NCBI GenBank assembly: GCA_015039365.1
Contig: WION01000567.1
Location: forward strand, 1-32,565
DNA from: Amanita rubescens
Taxonomy: Eukaryota; Basidiomycota; Agaricomycetes; Agaricales; Amanitaceae
Direction: 5' to 3'
Length of the DNA stretch: 32,565 bases
Shown: one piece after another, positions 1 to 8,330 of the stretch
Numbering within the stretch: the stretch's first letter is position 1
Layout: each line of letters starts with the position of its first letter
Program-made: the position numbers and the translations under genes
The notes under the pieces: model-generated
What the model was told of the DNA's origin: nothing
What the model saw: the letters and a program-made list of their open reading frames with translations, nothing else
The model's database searches: none

Positions 1-2
1 TC

Positions 3-453
3 AAATACATTGCTCATACCTTAAACGTAAAAATCGTTTATAGCACCAAAGGCAATAATAAATTTAGAGCCTACGCTGATGCTGACTGGGCCGCTGATCG
101 TAATACACGACGATCTATAAACGGTTATGTCTTAATGTTAGCTGGTGGTGCAGTAGCTTGGACGAGTAGAAAACAAAAGACTGTAGCTCTGTCTTCGACT
201 GAAGCAGAATACATATCCTTATCAGATGCTGCAAGACAGATTGCATGGGTTGAAAATCTATTTTACGAAATAGGTGCACCCATTAAAAGCATCTTACTTA
301 GCGTAGATAACCAAGGCGCTATATTTTGGGCACAAAATCCTGCACAAGAACATCGTTCTAAACATATTGATATTCGTTATCATTTTGTTCGCGAGTTGAT
401 CGAGACTAAAAAAGTAGTTCTCGAATACATACCAACCAACGAGCAGAATGCGG
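3..453 (+). pseudogene. copia pol, RNase H domain (5' partial, interrupted)
   Basis: The frame is open from the window edge. It shows the copia RNase H pattern: YADADWA near the start, then SRKQKTVALSSTEAEY and VDNQGAI, then KHIDIRYHFVRE. RNase H removes the RNA template during reverse transcription of the element. The reading frame is cut at 450-453 by the gypsy insertion, which adds a stop 1.5 codons inside the LTR (TAA 456-458). The final ADLMTKNL-type motif is found on the far side of the insertion (6968 onward), so the gene was intact at this point before insertion. I see no other frame disruption in the part visible. Confidence 0.9.
450..453. repeat. Left target-site duplication of the gypsy element (GCGG)
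   Basis: GCGG directly precedes the TG of the left LTR and is repeated directly after the CA of the right LTR (6968-6971). Removing the element and one GCGG restores the copia reading frame. Confidence 0.9.
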
Positions 454-1025
454 TGTAACGTACCGATTCCGGTTACGTTGTGCAGCAGGCATCCGCGGCC
501 CGATATTCCGACATCGGAGATATCCGTCGGAGCATTCCGACGCACTTAAACCTTCGCGCCTCGACACCCGTACACGATGCCAAGGGCTCAACCCGCCGAC
601 TCGACATATTCATACAGCAAGGCAATCTGCATACGCGCACGGACCATCGGAGGAGCTCAGGATGATTGCGGTGAGTGCGCCTCGTGCATATTAGTTTATA
701 TACGGCTTCATTGTACTGTATGGACATCGAATATACTGCCCTTCACTCCTCCGCATCCGTTTGATATCTCTCCGTCGCAACTTCGTTGCACTCACGTTCC
801 TTTACGTCGCGGGTTCACTCCGTCACCGTCGTACGTCTTCGCACTTGTCCGACTTCGTTCCGTCGCGACGCATCTTCGTCGGACTTGCGTCCGTTTGCAT
901 TGCGGGTTTACTCCGTCACCGTCGAACCCTCCGTCTCCGTACTCTGTACAGTTCCCCTTTGTTAGCCTTTCCTTCGGACCCCTTTGGGCGGACAAGTACA
1001 TCGCATGCCCTTCTCACACGTTTCA
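454..1025 (+). repeat. 5' LTR of the gypsy element
   Basis: 572 bp, TGTAACG...CACGTTTCA. It differs from the right LTR at 456 (T/C), 866 (C/T), 950 (A/G) and 1006 (T/C). All four are transitions and the last three are at CpG. A TATATA lies at 697-702. A direct repeat of about 23 bp (GCGGGTTCACTCCGTCACCG at 809 and a near copy at 902) lies downstream of it. ORFs crossing the LTR are not supported as genes. Confidence 0.93.
697..702 (+). promoter_or_regulatory. TATA box of the gypsy LTR
   Basis: TATATA lies 243 nt into the LTR, with the same sequence at 6639-6644 in the right LTR. By LTR convention it would place the U3/R boundary shortly downstream. No mapped start is available. Confidence 0.5.
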
Positions 1026-1027
1026 CC

Positions 1028-1045
1028 TGGAGCCCACCGCGAGGG
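1028..1045 (+). other. Primer-binding site of the gypsy element
   Basis: Begins with TGG (complement of the tRNA CCA end) two bases after the LTR, followed by AGCCCACCGCGAGGG. The primer tRNA was not identified; the base after TGG implies a U at the tRNA discriminator position. Confidence 0.6.
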
Positions 1046-1708
1046 GTTCCTTAGGAAGGTTTTCAAGTCATAACCTCTAAACGAGAGGCAGCCAAAAAGG
1101 CCAACGAGAGGTTCCCTGCTCAGTTAGGTCCGCAACGTAGGCCACGTTTTAGACCGCCGCCGGTTCCGCCAACAGCTGCCCCACCTCCGACACCAGTTGA
1201 ATCCGCCACACCGCCGCTTCCACAGACACCCCGTAGAAGCCTCCTGCCGATATTCTCTAGTGCACAGCTTCAGTCCCTCCTGTTTTCGAGCTCCGTACAG
1301 ACAGACGAAGATAGCCAATCACTCCCAGGATCCTTTCCGTCTTCATCTAGGCAATCTCCCGAACCTACTGATTTCCCGCCATATCAATCAACACAGCCGT
1401 CGCCTTTACCAGTTAATTTTGATTGCCCAAGAGAGCGGACGCCAAGCCTAAGCGATGAATCTACTGCTCCGTCCCTATCTGCACTAGTCAACGCACAAGA
1501 ATCTTCGCCACTTCCATCGCTTACACCATCAGTTAAGTCGCTCCCGCCAAGCAGACCAAATACTCCGCCTCCGCCGCCAAGCAGACCGTCTACTCCGCCT
1601 CCGTCGCCAAGCAGACCATCTACACCGTCTCCGCCGCCAAGCAGACCGTCTACTCCGACACCACCGCCAAGCAGACCATCTACACCGCCACCGCCGCCAC
1701 CTCCTATC

Positions 1709-2557
1709 ATGTCCGGCCAGCCGACTCATATGCCCATCCGCTCCAGCAAGGAGGCTCCGCGTTTCGACGGCGTGGCAACCAACTTAGATCGATATCTTGA
1801 TGACGTAGAGCTTATATGCCTTAATCGCGACAAATCCGACGAAATCGTTAAATGGGCGGTCTATTACACAGACGAAAAATCATCAGGGCTATGGAAAACT
1901 ACACGCGATGCGCTAGCCGATAAAACATCATGGGAAGCGTTTAAAACAGCCATTACCAAATTGTACCCCGAAGCGAAGCCTGAGAACCGCCACACCATAG
2001 CCGCATTGCAATCGATCAGCAGCACGTTCCAAGCTAAACATACCATGACGGGACCAGCGCTGGGCGAGTTTCACCGAGAATTCTCTGAGACGGCTGGATT
2101 CTTGGTCAATAAAAGCACAATGACCCGACGCGAAGCAGGGCTTATGTTTATCTCTTCATTCCCTGGTGAATACCGATCCGATATCACTACCCGCCTTACT
2201 ATCAAGCACCCCGACGTCCACCCTGACGAAGGATATGAATTAGCCGATATATTCAATGCTGCGGAGTTTGTCATTTCCTCCCGCCCTGTCATCGCTTTAA
2301 TGGCCGCGACCATGCCTGCTAGATCACCTCCGACGACAACCACGCCTCCGCCACGCAATGAAGGACAGCGCTACGATCAGCCATGGAACGACTGTACCTT
2401 CTGCCGGGGCAACGGACACACCTTTAACTACTGCCCGACCCTGGAAGAATATATCCGATCCAATAAGTGTCGACACATTGATGGACGAATACAGCTGCCC
2501 GATGGATCAGAACCGACAGGCCCAGGGAGAGGTGTGAAGGAGAAAATCGATCGATGA
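1709..2557 (+). CDS. gypsy gag: capsid-like region and CCHC zinc knuckle
   Basis: The first ATG of the frame is at 1709 and gives 282 residues. A capsid-like segment (APRFDG, YLDDVE, WAVYY, FKTAITKLYP) is followed by a canonical CX2CX4HX4C knuckle at residues 229-242 (C-TF-C-RGNG-H-TFNY-C), which would bind RNA packaged in the virus-like particle. The frame is open much further upstream, from 1055, with no ATG. Those 218 codons are proline/serine-rich and end in PPSRPSTP-type repeats (1541-1700), so the natural start is uncertain. The frame ends at TGA (2555-2557) but continues open in the same frame into protease. That fits either readthrough or a CGA-to-TGA mutation. Confidence 0.85.
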   Translation: MSGQPTHMPIRSSKEAPRFDGVATNLDRYLDDVELICLNRDKSDEIVKWAVYYTDEKSSGLWKTTRDALADKTSWEAFKTAITKLYPEAKPENRHTIAALQSISSTFQAKHTMTGPALGEFHREFSETAGFLVNKSTMTRREAGLMFISSFPGEYRSDITTRLTIKHPDVHPDEGYELADIFNAAEFVISSRPVIALMAATMPARSPPTTTTPPPRNEGQRYDQPWNDCTFCRGNGHTFNYCPTLEEYIRSNKCRHIDGRIQLPDGSEPTGPGRGVKEKIDR

Positions 2558-3511
2558 CACCAAATAGCTACCACTGGCAACCCTGCAACAGGGACTAACA
2601 GGACACCCCTTGGCGCCCCCGTACCTCCAACATCTGCATCGACCAACTTGCTAGAGGTTTTTGCTACAGAAGCCTCCGACGCTGCCGACATTTATACCGC
2701 CCGACAGACAACAGCCTTACCTAGATCTAAGCAGACCGTTCCGCCTGTTCCGCCCGTTCCCGCCGCTACTTCCTCATCCGCCTCCACGTCTAAAGGCAAA
2801 GAGAAGGACACACCCGCGTTCAAATATCGCACACCCATCGACGACATTGCCGCCCCGAAACGCATCGTTGATCACTTGCTCAGCCTTCCCGTCTCTATAA
2901 CCGCCAAAGATATCCTAGCGCTATCGCCGTCCGTCCAGAAAGAGCTCCGCCAATTAGTAACCAATAAACGTGTCGATCCAGCCTCCGCCAATGAGGTAGA
3001 AGTTATCTCCGATGAAACCGAACCTGAGACACACGATGAGGCTGAAGTCCTTATGGCATCCACGAGGCCTATCGAGTCGCTCCGCGCAGTTGATGGAATT
3101 TTCGACGGAAACGTGAAATGCGAATGTGTTATCGACAACGGATCTCAGATCATCGTCATCAGAAAAGACAAATGGCAGCTCTCCGGCGCACAGTACGCTC
3201 CGACACGCAGAATCATGATGGAAACAGCCAACAGCTCGTCCAGTTGGACTTTGGGTATCGCCAATCTCAGCATGACAGTAGGCGGAATAACGATCAGGGT
3301 ACAGGCACACATAGTAGAAGACGCGCCGTATGAAGTCTTGCTCGGCCGACCATTCCATACGCTCCTATCCGCCATTACACGTGATTACACCGACGGAGGC
3401 CAAGATATTACCATCACATGTCCAGAGACAAGAGCGACAGCAGTCCTGACCACGAGGCCACGCACCAACAAGAACCGCGCCTGTACCCATCATGTCAGCT
3501 TGGGTTTTTAG
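2558..3511 (+). CDS. gypsy protease region (same frame as gag, after an in-frame TGA)
   Basis: There is no ATG near the start; this is the downstream part of a gag-protease frame separated by one TGA. A disordered Pro/Ser linker precedes a retropepsin-like domain. The likely active site is D-N-G-S (codons 3134-3145, context CVIDNGSQIIVI), and the second signature is APYEVLLGRPF further on. The usual motif is D-S/T-G, so the asparagine is a variant I cannot judge functionally. The frame stops at TAG 3509-3511, directly after GGGTTTT. Aspartic protease would cleave the Gag-Pol polyprotein. Confidence 0.8.
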   Translation, partial: HQIATTGNPATGTNRTPLGAPVPPTSASTNLLEVFATEASDAADIYTARQTTALPRSKQTVPPVPPVPAATSSSASTSKGKEKDTPAFKYRTPIDDIAAPKRIVDHLLSLPVSITAKDILALSPSVQKELRQLVTNKRVDPASANEVEVISDETEPETHDEAEVLMASTRPIESLRAVDGIFDGNVKCECVIDNGSQIIVIRKDKWQLSGAQYAPTRRIMMETANSSSSWTLGIANLSMTVGGITIRVQAHIVEDAPYEVLLGRPFHTLLSAITRDYTDGGQDITITCPETRATAVLTTRPRTNKNRACTHHVSLGF

Positions 3512-5007
3512 TAGTCGATGAATCGCCTCCAAGACGACAAGACATTCCGCCACTACCGCCCGACCCGCCTCCCGACCCGACAACCTCCGACAATGTTCAT
3601 ACGAGCCCGACGACAGTACATACAGATATCAAGCACATACACGACACTAATAAAGAAACATTCGCTTCCGCTACAATCGCTACCCTTAATATTGAAGTCG
3701 ACGACTACCATTCCTCCGCTTACCTAGCCGACACGCAGCACCTCCACGTTTACACTGTCGGAGCCGACAAGAACCCATACCAGCTCAGTGACGGACACTT
3801 TGGGGAAATGTTAACAGCGCCGAGGATGGTTGGTGACTCCTTAATTCCTTGCATCGGACATATAGCTACTACGTCTATCGAAATTAATTTTATCTCATCT
3901 GCTGAAATTCTCGCTGCGAGCAAGAAAGCATACAAAAAGGTCGCCAACCGAACTAAGCCTGTCGCCACTACGCTGCCAGAAAAATTCCGCATTATCCGCC
4001 GCATTCCGTCCGATCCGCTAGCCGATCTGCCCACGCTTCCGACACATCCGCCCGCATTCACACCAGGGGAACGATACACCGAAGAGCGCATGAAACAGCA
4101 GAATATCAACCCAGACGGCTTTTTAACCGAAGAAGAAGAGAAGCTAGTACACCACCTAATCCGAATTCATGAACAAGGCTTCGCCTGGACGGAACAAGAG
4201 AAAGGAAAATTCAGTAACGACTACTTCGACCCGGTCATCATTCCGACAATAGAACACGTGCCTTGGGTACTCAGAAATATTCCAATTCCGCCAGGAAAAT
4301 ACAACGAGATCGTCAAAATTATCAAAGATAAGATCGCTTCTGGTGTATACGAGCCGTCTAACTCTTCCTACCGCTCCAGATGGTTCTGCGTCTTCAAAAA
4401 AGATGGAAAATCCCTCCGCATCGTCCACGACCTCCAGCCGCTTAACGCCGTTACTATCAAAGATGCCGCCCAGCCGCCGAACATTGAACTTTTAGCGGAA
4501 TCATTCGGCAGATACTCATGCTTCGGAATGTTTGATCTATTCGTCGGATTTGACCAGCGTCGCCTTGCGCCTGAGTCCCGGGACTTGACCACCTTCCAGA
4601 CGCCCCTTGGCACGTTCCGCCACACCATCCGATCCTTCCAATTCGATAAAGGAGACCTCGTTCTAGTCCGCAATAATAAGATCGACATGGAGCTTGACCG
4701 CAAGACCAAAACCCGCTACCTCGGACCAATGGTCGTCATCAGAAAGACTCAGGGAGGATCATTTATACTCGCAGAAACCGACGGATCCCTTTCCAAGCTA
4801 AGATATGCAGCTAAGCGTTTAATCCCATACCACCCGCGTAGAATACAATCCGGTGAGAGACTTCTAAAATTAATTAATATGACAGACAGGGAGCTATATA
4901 CGATGACACACGAGCCGCCTGATGAAACCCTCTCCGCTGACGGCGGAGATGGTGGTTTCAACGACGCAGAGCTCACGGATGACGGCTCCGACGCCGAAGA
5001 ATGCTGA
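3418..5007 (+). pseudogene. gypsy pol with internal deletion: RT start fused to integrase C-terminal domain
   Basis: The first ATG is at 3418, but entry by frameshift at 3508 is more likely. Residues about 215-400 carry the connection and finger region of a Ty3 RT: VPWVLRNIPIPPGKY, SRWFCVFKKDGKSLRIVHDLQPLN, then the first catalytic block FDLFVGFD (372-379). At about residue 401 (nt 4619), in FQTPLGTFR, the sequence passes directly into FQFDKGDLVLVRN and RYLGPMVVIRK, the GPY/F C-terminal domain of integrase. The YxDD block, RNase H, and the integrase zinc finger and DDE core are missing. The junction keeps the frame, and the ORF continues into an acidic tail. It cannot encode a working RT or integrase. 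Confidence 0.88.
3502..3511 (+). promoter_or_regulatory. Candidate -1 ribosomal frameshift site GGGTTTT followed by TAG
   Basis: In the protease frame the codons read ..G GGT TTT TAG, which fits the X-XXY-YYZ slippery heptamer at 3502-3508. The stop is the next codon. Slipping back one base leads into the open RT frame (TTA GTA GTC GAT). I see no strong stem just downstream, only short pairings such as CGAT/ATCG. An indel in the T5 run would look the same. Confidence 0.5.
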
Positions 5008-5128
5008 TCGTGCTCCCCTGTTCCAATACATTTTCTCTTTCTTTCATACCATACTATACGATACGCTCATTTTAAAACATACATGGTACAGGTGCCTCGC
5101 ATCATCCGCCGCTCGCCGACAGTCCGTT
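5008..5128. other. Tail-to-tail gap between pol and the antisense gene
   Basis: 121 bp between the pol stop (TGA, 5005-5007) and the antisense stop at 5129. A/T- and C-rich, with TATACGATACGCTC and TTTTAAAACATACATGG stretches. No gene seen; it may hold overlapping 3' ends. Confidence 0.5.
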
Positions 5129-6281
5129 TCAACCGCGCCCCTTGCCCTTGCCCTTGCCCTTTGGTTTCGGCTCCGTTTTGACGACAACCTCCTCTTCGCC
5201 ACCCTCCTCATCCCGCATCTGTTGAATCCGCGAATGAAGGTTCTCAAACGATCGGCTATAGTGACTCAACGTAGTAGTCACAACGTTCTTCAGCTCCTGC
5301 ATCTCCACCTGAATATCCGCCAGCTGTTTATCGCGTTTTGACGAGCTGGCCTCCCCCGATGCCTCCGCTTTAAGATCCCCCCGACTGCGCCTCCGCGGCA
5401 GTTGATCCTCTGGGCTCGACCCGACCACCTCCACCTTGCGCTTGACCGACCGTTTCGGAGTGCCTGGTTTGACACTCATGTCCGCTACCCCTCCTATCAG
5501 CGACGACAAGACGCTTGGGATCGATGAGGAAGCCACGCTGGTTCCCCGCTTGCCGACATTGCTACACCCCTTCTTCCGACGACGACAAAAGTCACATGCA
5601 TCGCCCGCCGAACTAACAATGCACAACTGATCATGCTCCACGCACAAAGCGCAACGCTGACGGCCCTTCAGCAACGACGGGACAAGCACATAGTCAGCAA
5701 TCAATGTACCTGATTGGTCGCAATTAATTTGGTAGCAGGAAAAGGAGTAGCCTTACGAGACGATGCGCCAGCATCCGATTTCTTCGAGGAGGAGACCTGA
5801 ACTGAAGACGGCCCCGCTCGTTTCCGCTCAGCAGCACTGGTAGTGACGGATGGCACGACGCTGATGGAGTCCGCTGGTGATAAACCTACGCCCGATTCTG
5901 ACCGACTTATGGTGCCTGCTTCGTTCAGATCCGCCAACCACCATTCCAGCGTATCGAAATCCTCCAGTCCTTCTTCCACAACAGAGATGATCAGTACCTC
6001 CTTCTCCATCTCCTCCAGCTCCTTCTTGTACCGCCGTATCTTCTTCTAGACTCGACGATAAGCGAAAGGACGATACGATGTGATCGACGTACCACATCTC
6101 CTCGAGCCAGTTCCACCCACTTGCGCACTTCGGCTACGTCTTCCGCCTGCGGACCCTCCGGCTTAGACTCTAGACGTTGGACAAACTTCACCGACATCTT
6201 CTTTAACTGAGCAGCGGTCGCATCAGCCAACGGATTCGTAGAGGCCGACAGAGCTTGCGATAGCAACGATGCCTGCGACAT
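5129..6281 (-). CDS. Antisense three-exon gene inside the gypsy element, Zn2Cys6-like protein of 350 residues
   Basis: My model on the minus strand joins exons 6281-6093, 6045-5710 and 5656-5129; all are in phase 0 and sum to 351 codons. Intron 1 (47 nt) starts GTACGT and ends CTAG. Intron 2 (53 nt) starts GTACAT, has CTGAC as a branch site and ends CAG. Residues 177-206 hold six cysteines spaced CX2CX6CX8CX2CX6C, the spacing of fungal Gal4-type zinc clusters. The basic CRRRK stretch lies in the second half (C199-C206) rather than the first. A probable coiled coil follows (about 284-325), then a GKGKGKG tail. Another charged helix spans residues 64-85. Function is unknown; DNA or RNA binding is inference. 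Coding on both sides of two clean introns argues against chance. Confidence 0.72.
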
Positions 6282-6322
6282 GATTGTAGCGATTCAAGAA
6301 CAGAAGCATCCCACCCACCTCC

Positions 6323-6350
6323 CTTATCACAAATCTTATCCCCTCTTATC
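6323..6350 (-). promoter_or_regulatory. Three GATAAG motifs upstream of the antisense gene
   Basis: GATAAG occurs on the minus strand at 6345-6350, 6335-6340 and 6323-6328, 42-69 nt upstream of the antisense ATG. Fungal GATA factors bind this hexamer. Use here is inference, and the sites might lie in the 5' UTR. Confidence 0.4.
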
Positions 6351-6359
6351 ACCGCGGCG

Positions 6360-6374
6360 CTGACTCGGAGTCAG
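6360..6374. repeat. Perfect inverted repeat CTGACTCGGAGTCAG
   Basis: Seven-base arms around one base, holding two TGACTC bZIP-type half sites. It lies between the antisense gene and the polypurine tract. Confidence 0.6.
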
Positions 6375-6389
6375 TTTCTAAAAGTATCC

Positions 6390-6395
6390 AGGAGG
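6390..6395 (+). other. Polypurine tract of the gypsy element
   Basis: AGGAGG directly abuts the TG of the right LTR, as expected for the plus-strand primer. It is short. Confidence 0.65.
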
Positions 6396-6967
6396 TGCAA
6401 CGTACCGATTCCGGTTACGTTGTGCAGCAGGCATCCGCGGCCCGATATTCCGACATCGGAGATATCCGTCGGAGCATTCCGACGCACTTAAACCTTCGCG
6501 CCTCGACACCCGTACACGATGCCAAGGGCTCAACCCGCCGACTCGACATATTCATACAGCAAGGCAATCTGCATACGCGCACGGACCATCGGAGGAGCTC
6601 AGGATGATTGCGGTGAGTGCGCCTCGTGCATATTAGTTTATATACGGCTTCATTGTACTGTATGGACATCGAATATACTGCCCTTCACTCCTCCGCATCC
6701 GTTTGATATCTCTCCGTCGCAACTTCGTTGCACTCACGTTCCTTTACGTCGCGGGTTCACTCCGTCACCGTCGTACGTCTTCGCACTTGTCCGACTTCGT
6801 TCCGTCGTGACGCATCTTCGTCGGACTTGCGTCCGTTTGCATTGCGGGTTTACTCCGTCACCGTCGAACCCTCCGTCTCCGTACTCTGTACGGTTCCCCT
6901 TTGTTAGCCTTTCCTTCGGACCCCTTTGGGCGGACAAGTACATCGCACGCCCTTCTCACACGTTTCA
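6396..6967 (+). repeat. 3' LTR of the gypsy element
   Basis: 572 bp, TGCAACG...CACGTTTCA, with no indel against the left LTR and four substitutions. TATATA is at 6639-6644. Followed directly by GCGG. Confidence 0.93.
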
Positions 6968-6971
6968 GCGG
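6968..6971. repeat. Right target-site duplication of the gypsy element (GCGG)
   Basis: Second copy of the GCGG found at 450-453. The copia codons resume within it. Confidence 0.9.
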
Positions 6972-7267
6972 ATCTCATGACTAAGAATTTATCCTTTGAA
7001 AAGGTCAAATTCTTTAGAGAACGATTGGGACTTTCCTTAGAAGAATATCCGACTTCTACAAATGCATTAATCAAAAGACCAGATAAATTAGAGTCTGAAG
7101 AAATTCGTGATTTGACGAAATTAATTCTTGATTGGCAAAATCTTGAATTAGATGGTATTGATCGTCTATCACACAAGAAGTTGATGGAACTTCTTGATGG
7201 TCTTATTGATCAACAGGAATCGGATATAGATCCTTTCTATGATGAGAACATCATAGACTTTAAATAA
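6972..7267 (+). pseudogene. copia pol, C-terminal end after the insertion
   Basis: This reads the expected copia end: a DLMTKNL motif, then FEKVKFFRERLGL, then a longer acidic tail (about 75 residues) to TAA 7265-7267. The first codon is completed by the GCGG at 6968-6971. No frame damage is seen, so only the gypsy insertion separates this piece from 3-453. The tail is longer than the usual copia terminus; I do not recognise it. Confidence 0.85.
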
Positions 7268-7278
7268 AAGGATATCTA

Positions 7279-7290
7279 AGCAAAGGGGTG
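7279..7290 (+). other. Polypurine tract of the copia element
   Basis: AGCAAAGGGGTG directly precedes TGTTAAATATAG, the start of the 3' LTR. The exact boundary could be two bases earlier (TGTGTT). Confidence 0.65.
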
Positions 7291-7701
7291 TGTTAAATAT
7301 AGAATTATATTTATAGAATGATTAACTACTGATTGACTACAATCAGTATTACTCATATCGCTCGCGTCATCCTTTATGTATGACATAGAGATGACATCAT
7401 AATGACTTCATTATGATATCATAGTGACATCATGATAGACTCATGATTACATCTTATGGTGTGCTTATCACGCCATATCTTCTCATCTATACTATACGCT
7501 TACACATATGTAGACACATATTTGTTCCTTCTTAGTATATAAACCTGTCCTGTATCGTAGAATAGGACAATCCATTCTCTTCCTCTTACTATCACTACTA
7601 CGCCGAAGGGTAGTGCTAAGATCATATCGCAATAGGTAAGCTATTGCACCTGCTCATGCTGTGGACACGCTCTCACGTAGACCTGTCTTCTTCGTCAAAC
7701 A
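7291..7701 (+). repeat. 3' LTR of the copia element
   Basis: About 411 bp, starting TGTTAAATATAG and ending TCAAACA, with TGTT/AACA inverted ends. TATATAAA lies at 7536-7543. The U3 part is full of TGACATCA-like and ATCAT motifs and includes a perfect inverted repeat at 7396-7417 (ATCATAATGA, two bases, TCATTATGAT). The right end is fixed by the match of the following sequence to 22157 onward. Confidence 0.8.
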
Positions 7702-7795
7702 ATACACGCGATAGAGTGTGATTTTTGATGCGAGGGATCTTTAGCTCCCACTGTTGTATCACTTCTCGATGGAGAACTTGAGTGGACTACCATTG
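7702..7795 (+). pseudogene. F-box gene remnant (plus strand) cut by the copia element
   Basis: Corresponds to the 3' continuation of the F-box frame of 21673-22188. After an in-frame TGA it reads LAPTVVSLLDGELEWTTIV and then stops. The F-box part itself would lie left of the copia element, outside the window. Identified only through the match to copy 2. Confidence 0.55.
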
Positions 7796-8330
7796 TACGC
7801 TAGCTTGAGGAGCAGAGGGACGATAGGGGAGCAGGGGGAGGTGACAAGAGTACTGAGCCACATCGGATCTTCTGGTACTTGCAACGCGTCATTATTCATG
7901 TTTAATTACACACTAGGTTCCTGTAACCTTGACGTAACTTGAGCGAAAAAAAAGACAACGAAAAAAGCACTACTCACCACACTCCTTGACCGTTTTCAAC
8001 GTCCAATCCAACTGCGTTGGCAAAAGTGAGCGAGATTCCCAAGTTCTATTGCCATCGTCAGCGTGAGAGGATGCCCTGTTCACAGCAAAGTGGACAGATA
8101 TGGCATTCATCCATCGAGTCAGGGAGTACATATGCATTTTTGACACGGGCGCGATGCGAAAGAGACGTTGGGACCCACAACGAGTCAGGACCATAAGATG
8201 GTCCGACGACTAGGATTTGCCAGCAACCAAGGAGAGATCCAAGCGTACCACGCGTTGGACGAGCGGCTATGGGAATGACGGGGTATGGGTGACCCTCTGT
8301 CGGCATAGTTGCTATGTCAAAGGGGGCCAG
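7702..8330. repeat. Duplicated segment, copy 1 (uninterrupted at the hAT site)
   Basis: Nearly identical, with a handful of substitutions and one small indel, to 22160-22780 followed by 30914-30931. Copy 1 reads GCTATGTC once at 8311-8318, which is the empty site for the hAT-like element in copy 2. Sequence beyond 8330 has no partner in copy 2 because another LTR element begins there. Confidence 0.92.

Larger units (their letters stand above)
454..6967 (+). mobile_element. Ty3/gypsy LTR retrotransposon, internal-deletion derivative with an antisense gene
   Basis: 6514 bp bounded by two 572-bp LTRs starting TG and ending CA and flanked by GCGG. Order: LTR, primer-binding site, gag, protease, start of RT fused to the integrase C-terminal domain, antisense spliced gene, polypurine tract, LTR. 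The RT catalytic YxDD region, RNase H and the integrase core are absent, so it cannot mobilise itself. LTRs differ at only four positions, so the insertion is recent and the defective form was probably mobilised in trans. Confidence 0.92.
1..7701 (+). mobile_element. Ty1/copia element, 5' part outside the window, split by a gypsy element
   Basis: The open frame from position 3 reads a copia RNase H domain, interrupted at 453 and resumed at 6972. It ends at a TAA (7265-7267), then a polypurine tract and a 3' LTR (7291-7701) with TGTT...AACA ends. The 5' LTR, gag, integrase and RT lie left of the window. The insertion site appears to be within the duplicated F-box segment, because sequence after 7701 matches 22157 onward. 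Copia elements normally make a 5-bp target duplication; the candidate here is ATACA (7702-7706), but its partner is outside the window. Confidence 0.85.

Noticed and set aside
577..1080. ORFs across the gypsy LTR (and 6415-6980)
   Set aside because: Arginine/serine-rich low-complexity frames within U3/R/U5, present in both LTRs, overlapping the TATA box; no family.
1384..1729. Glycine-rich minus-strand ORFs
   Set aside because: Reverse reading of the CCGCC-rich PPSRPSTP repeats of the gag leader.
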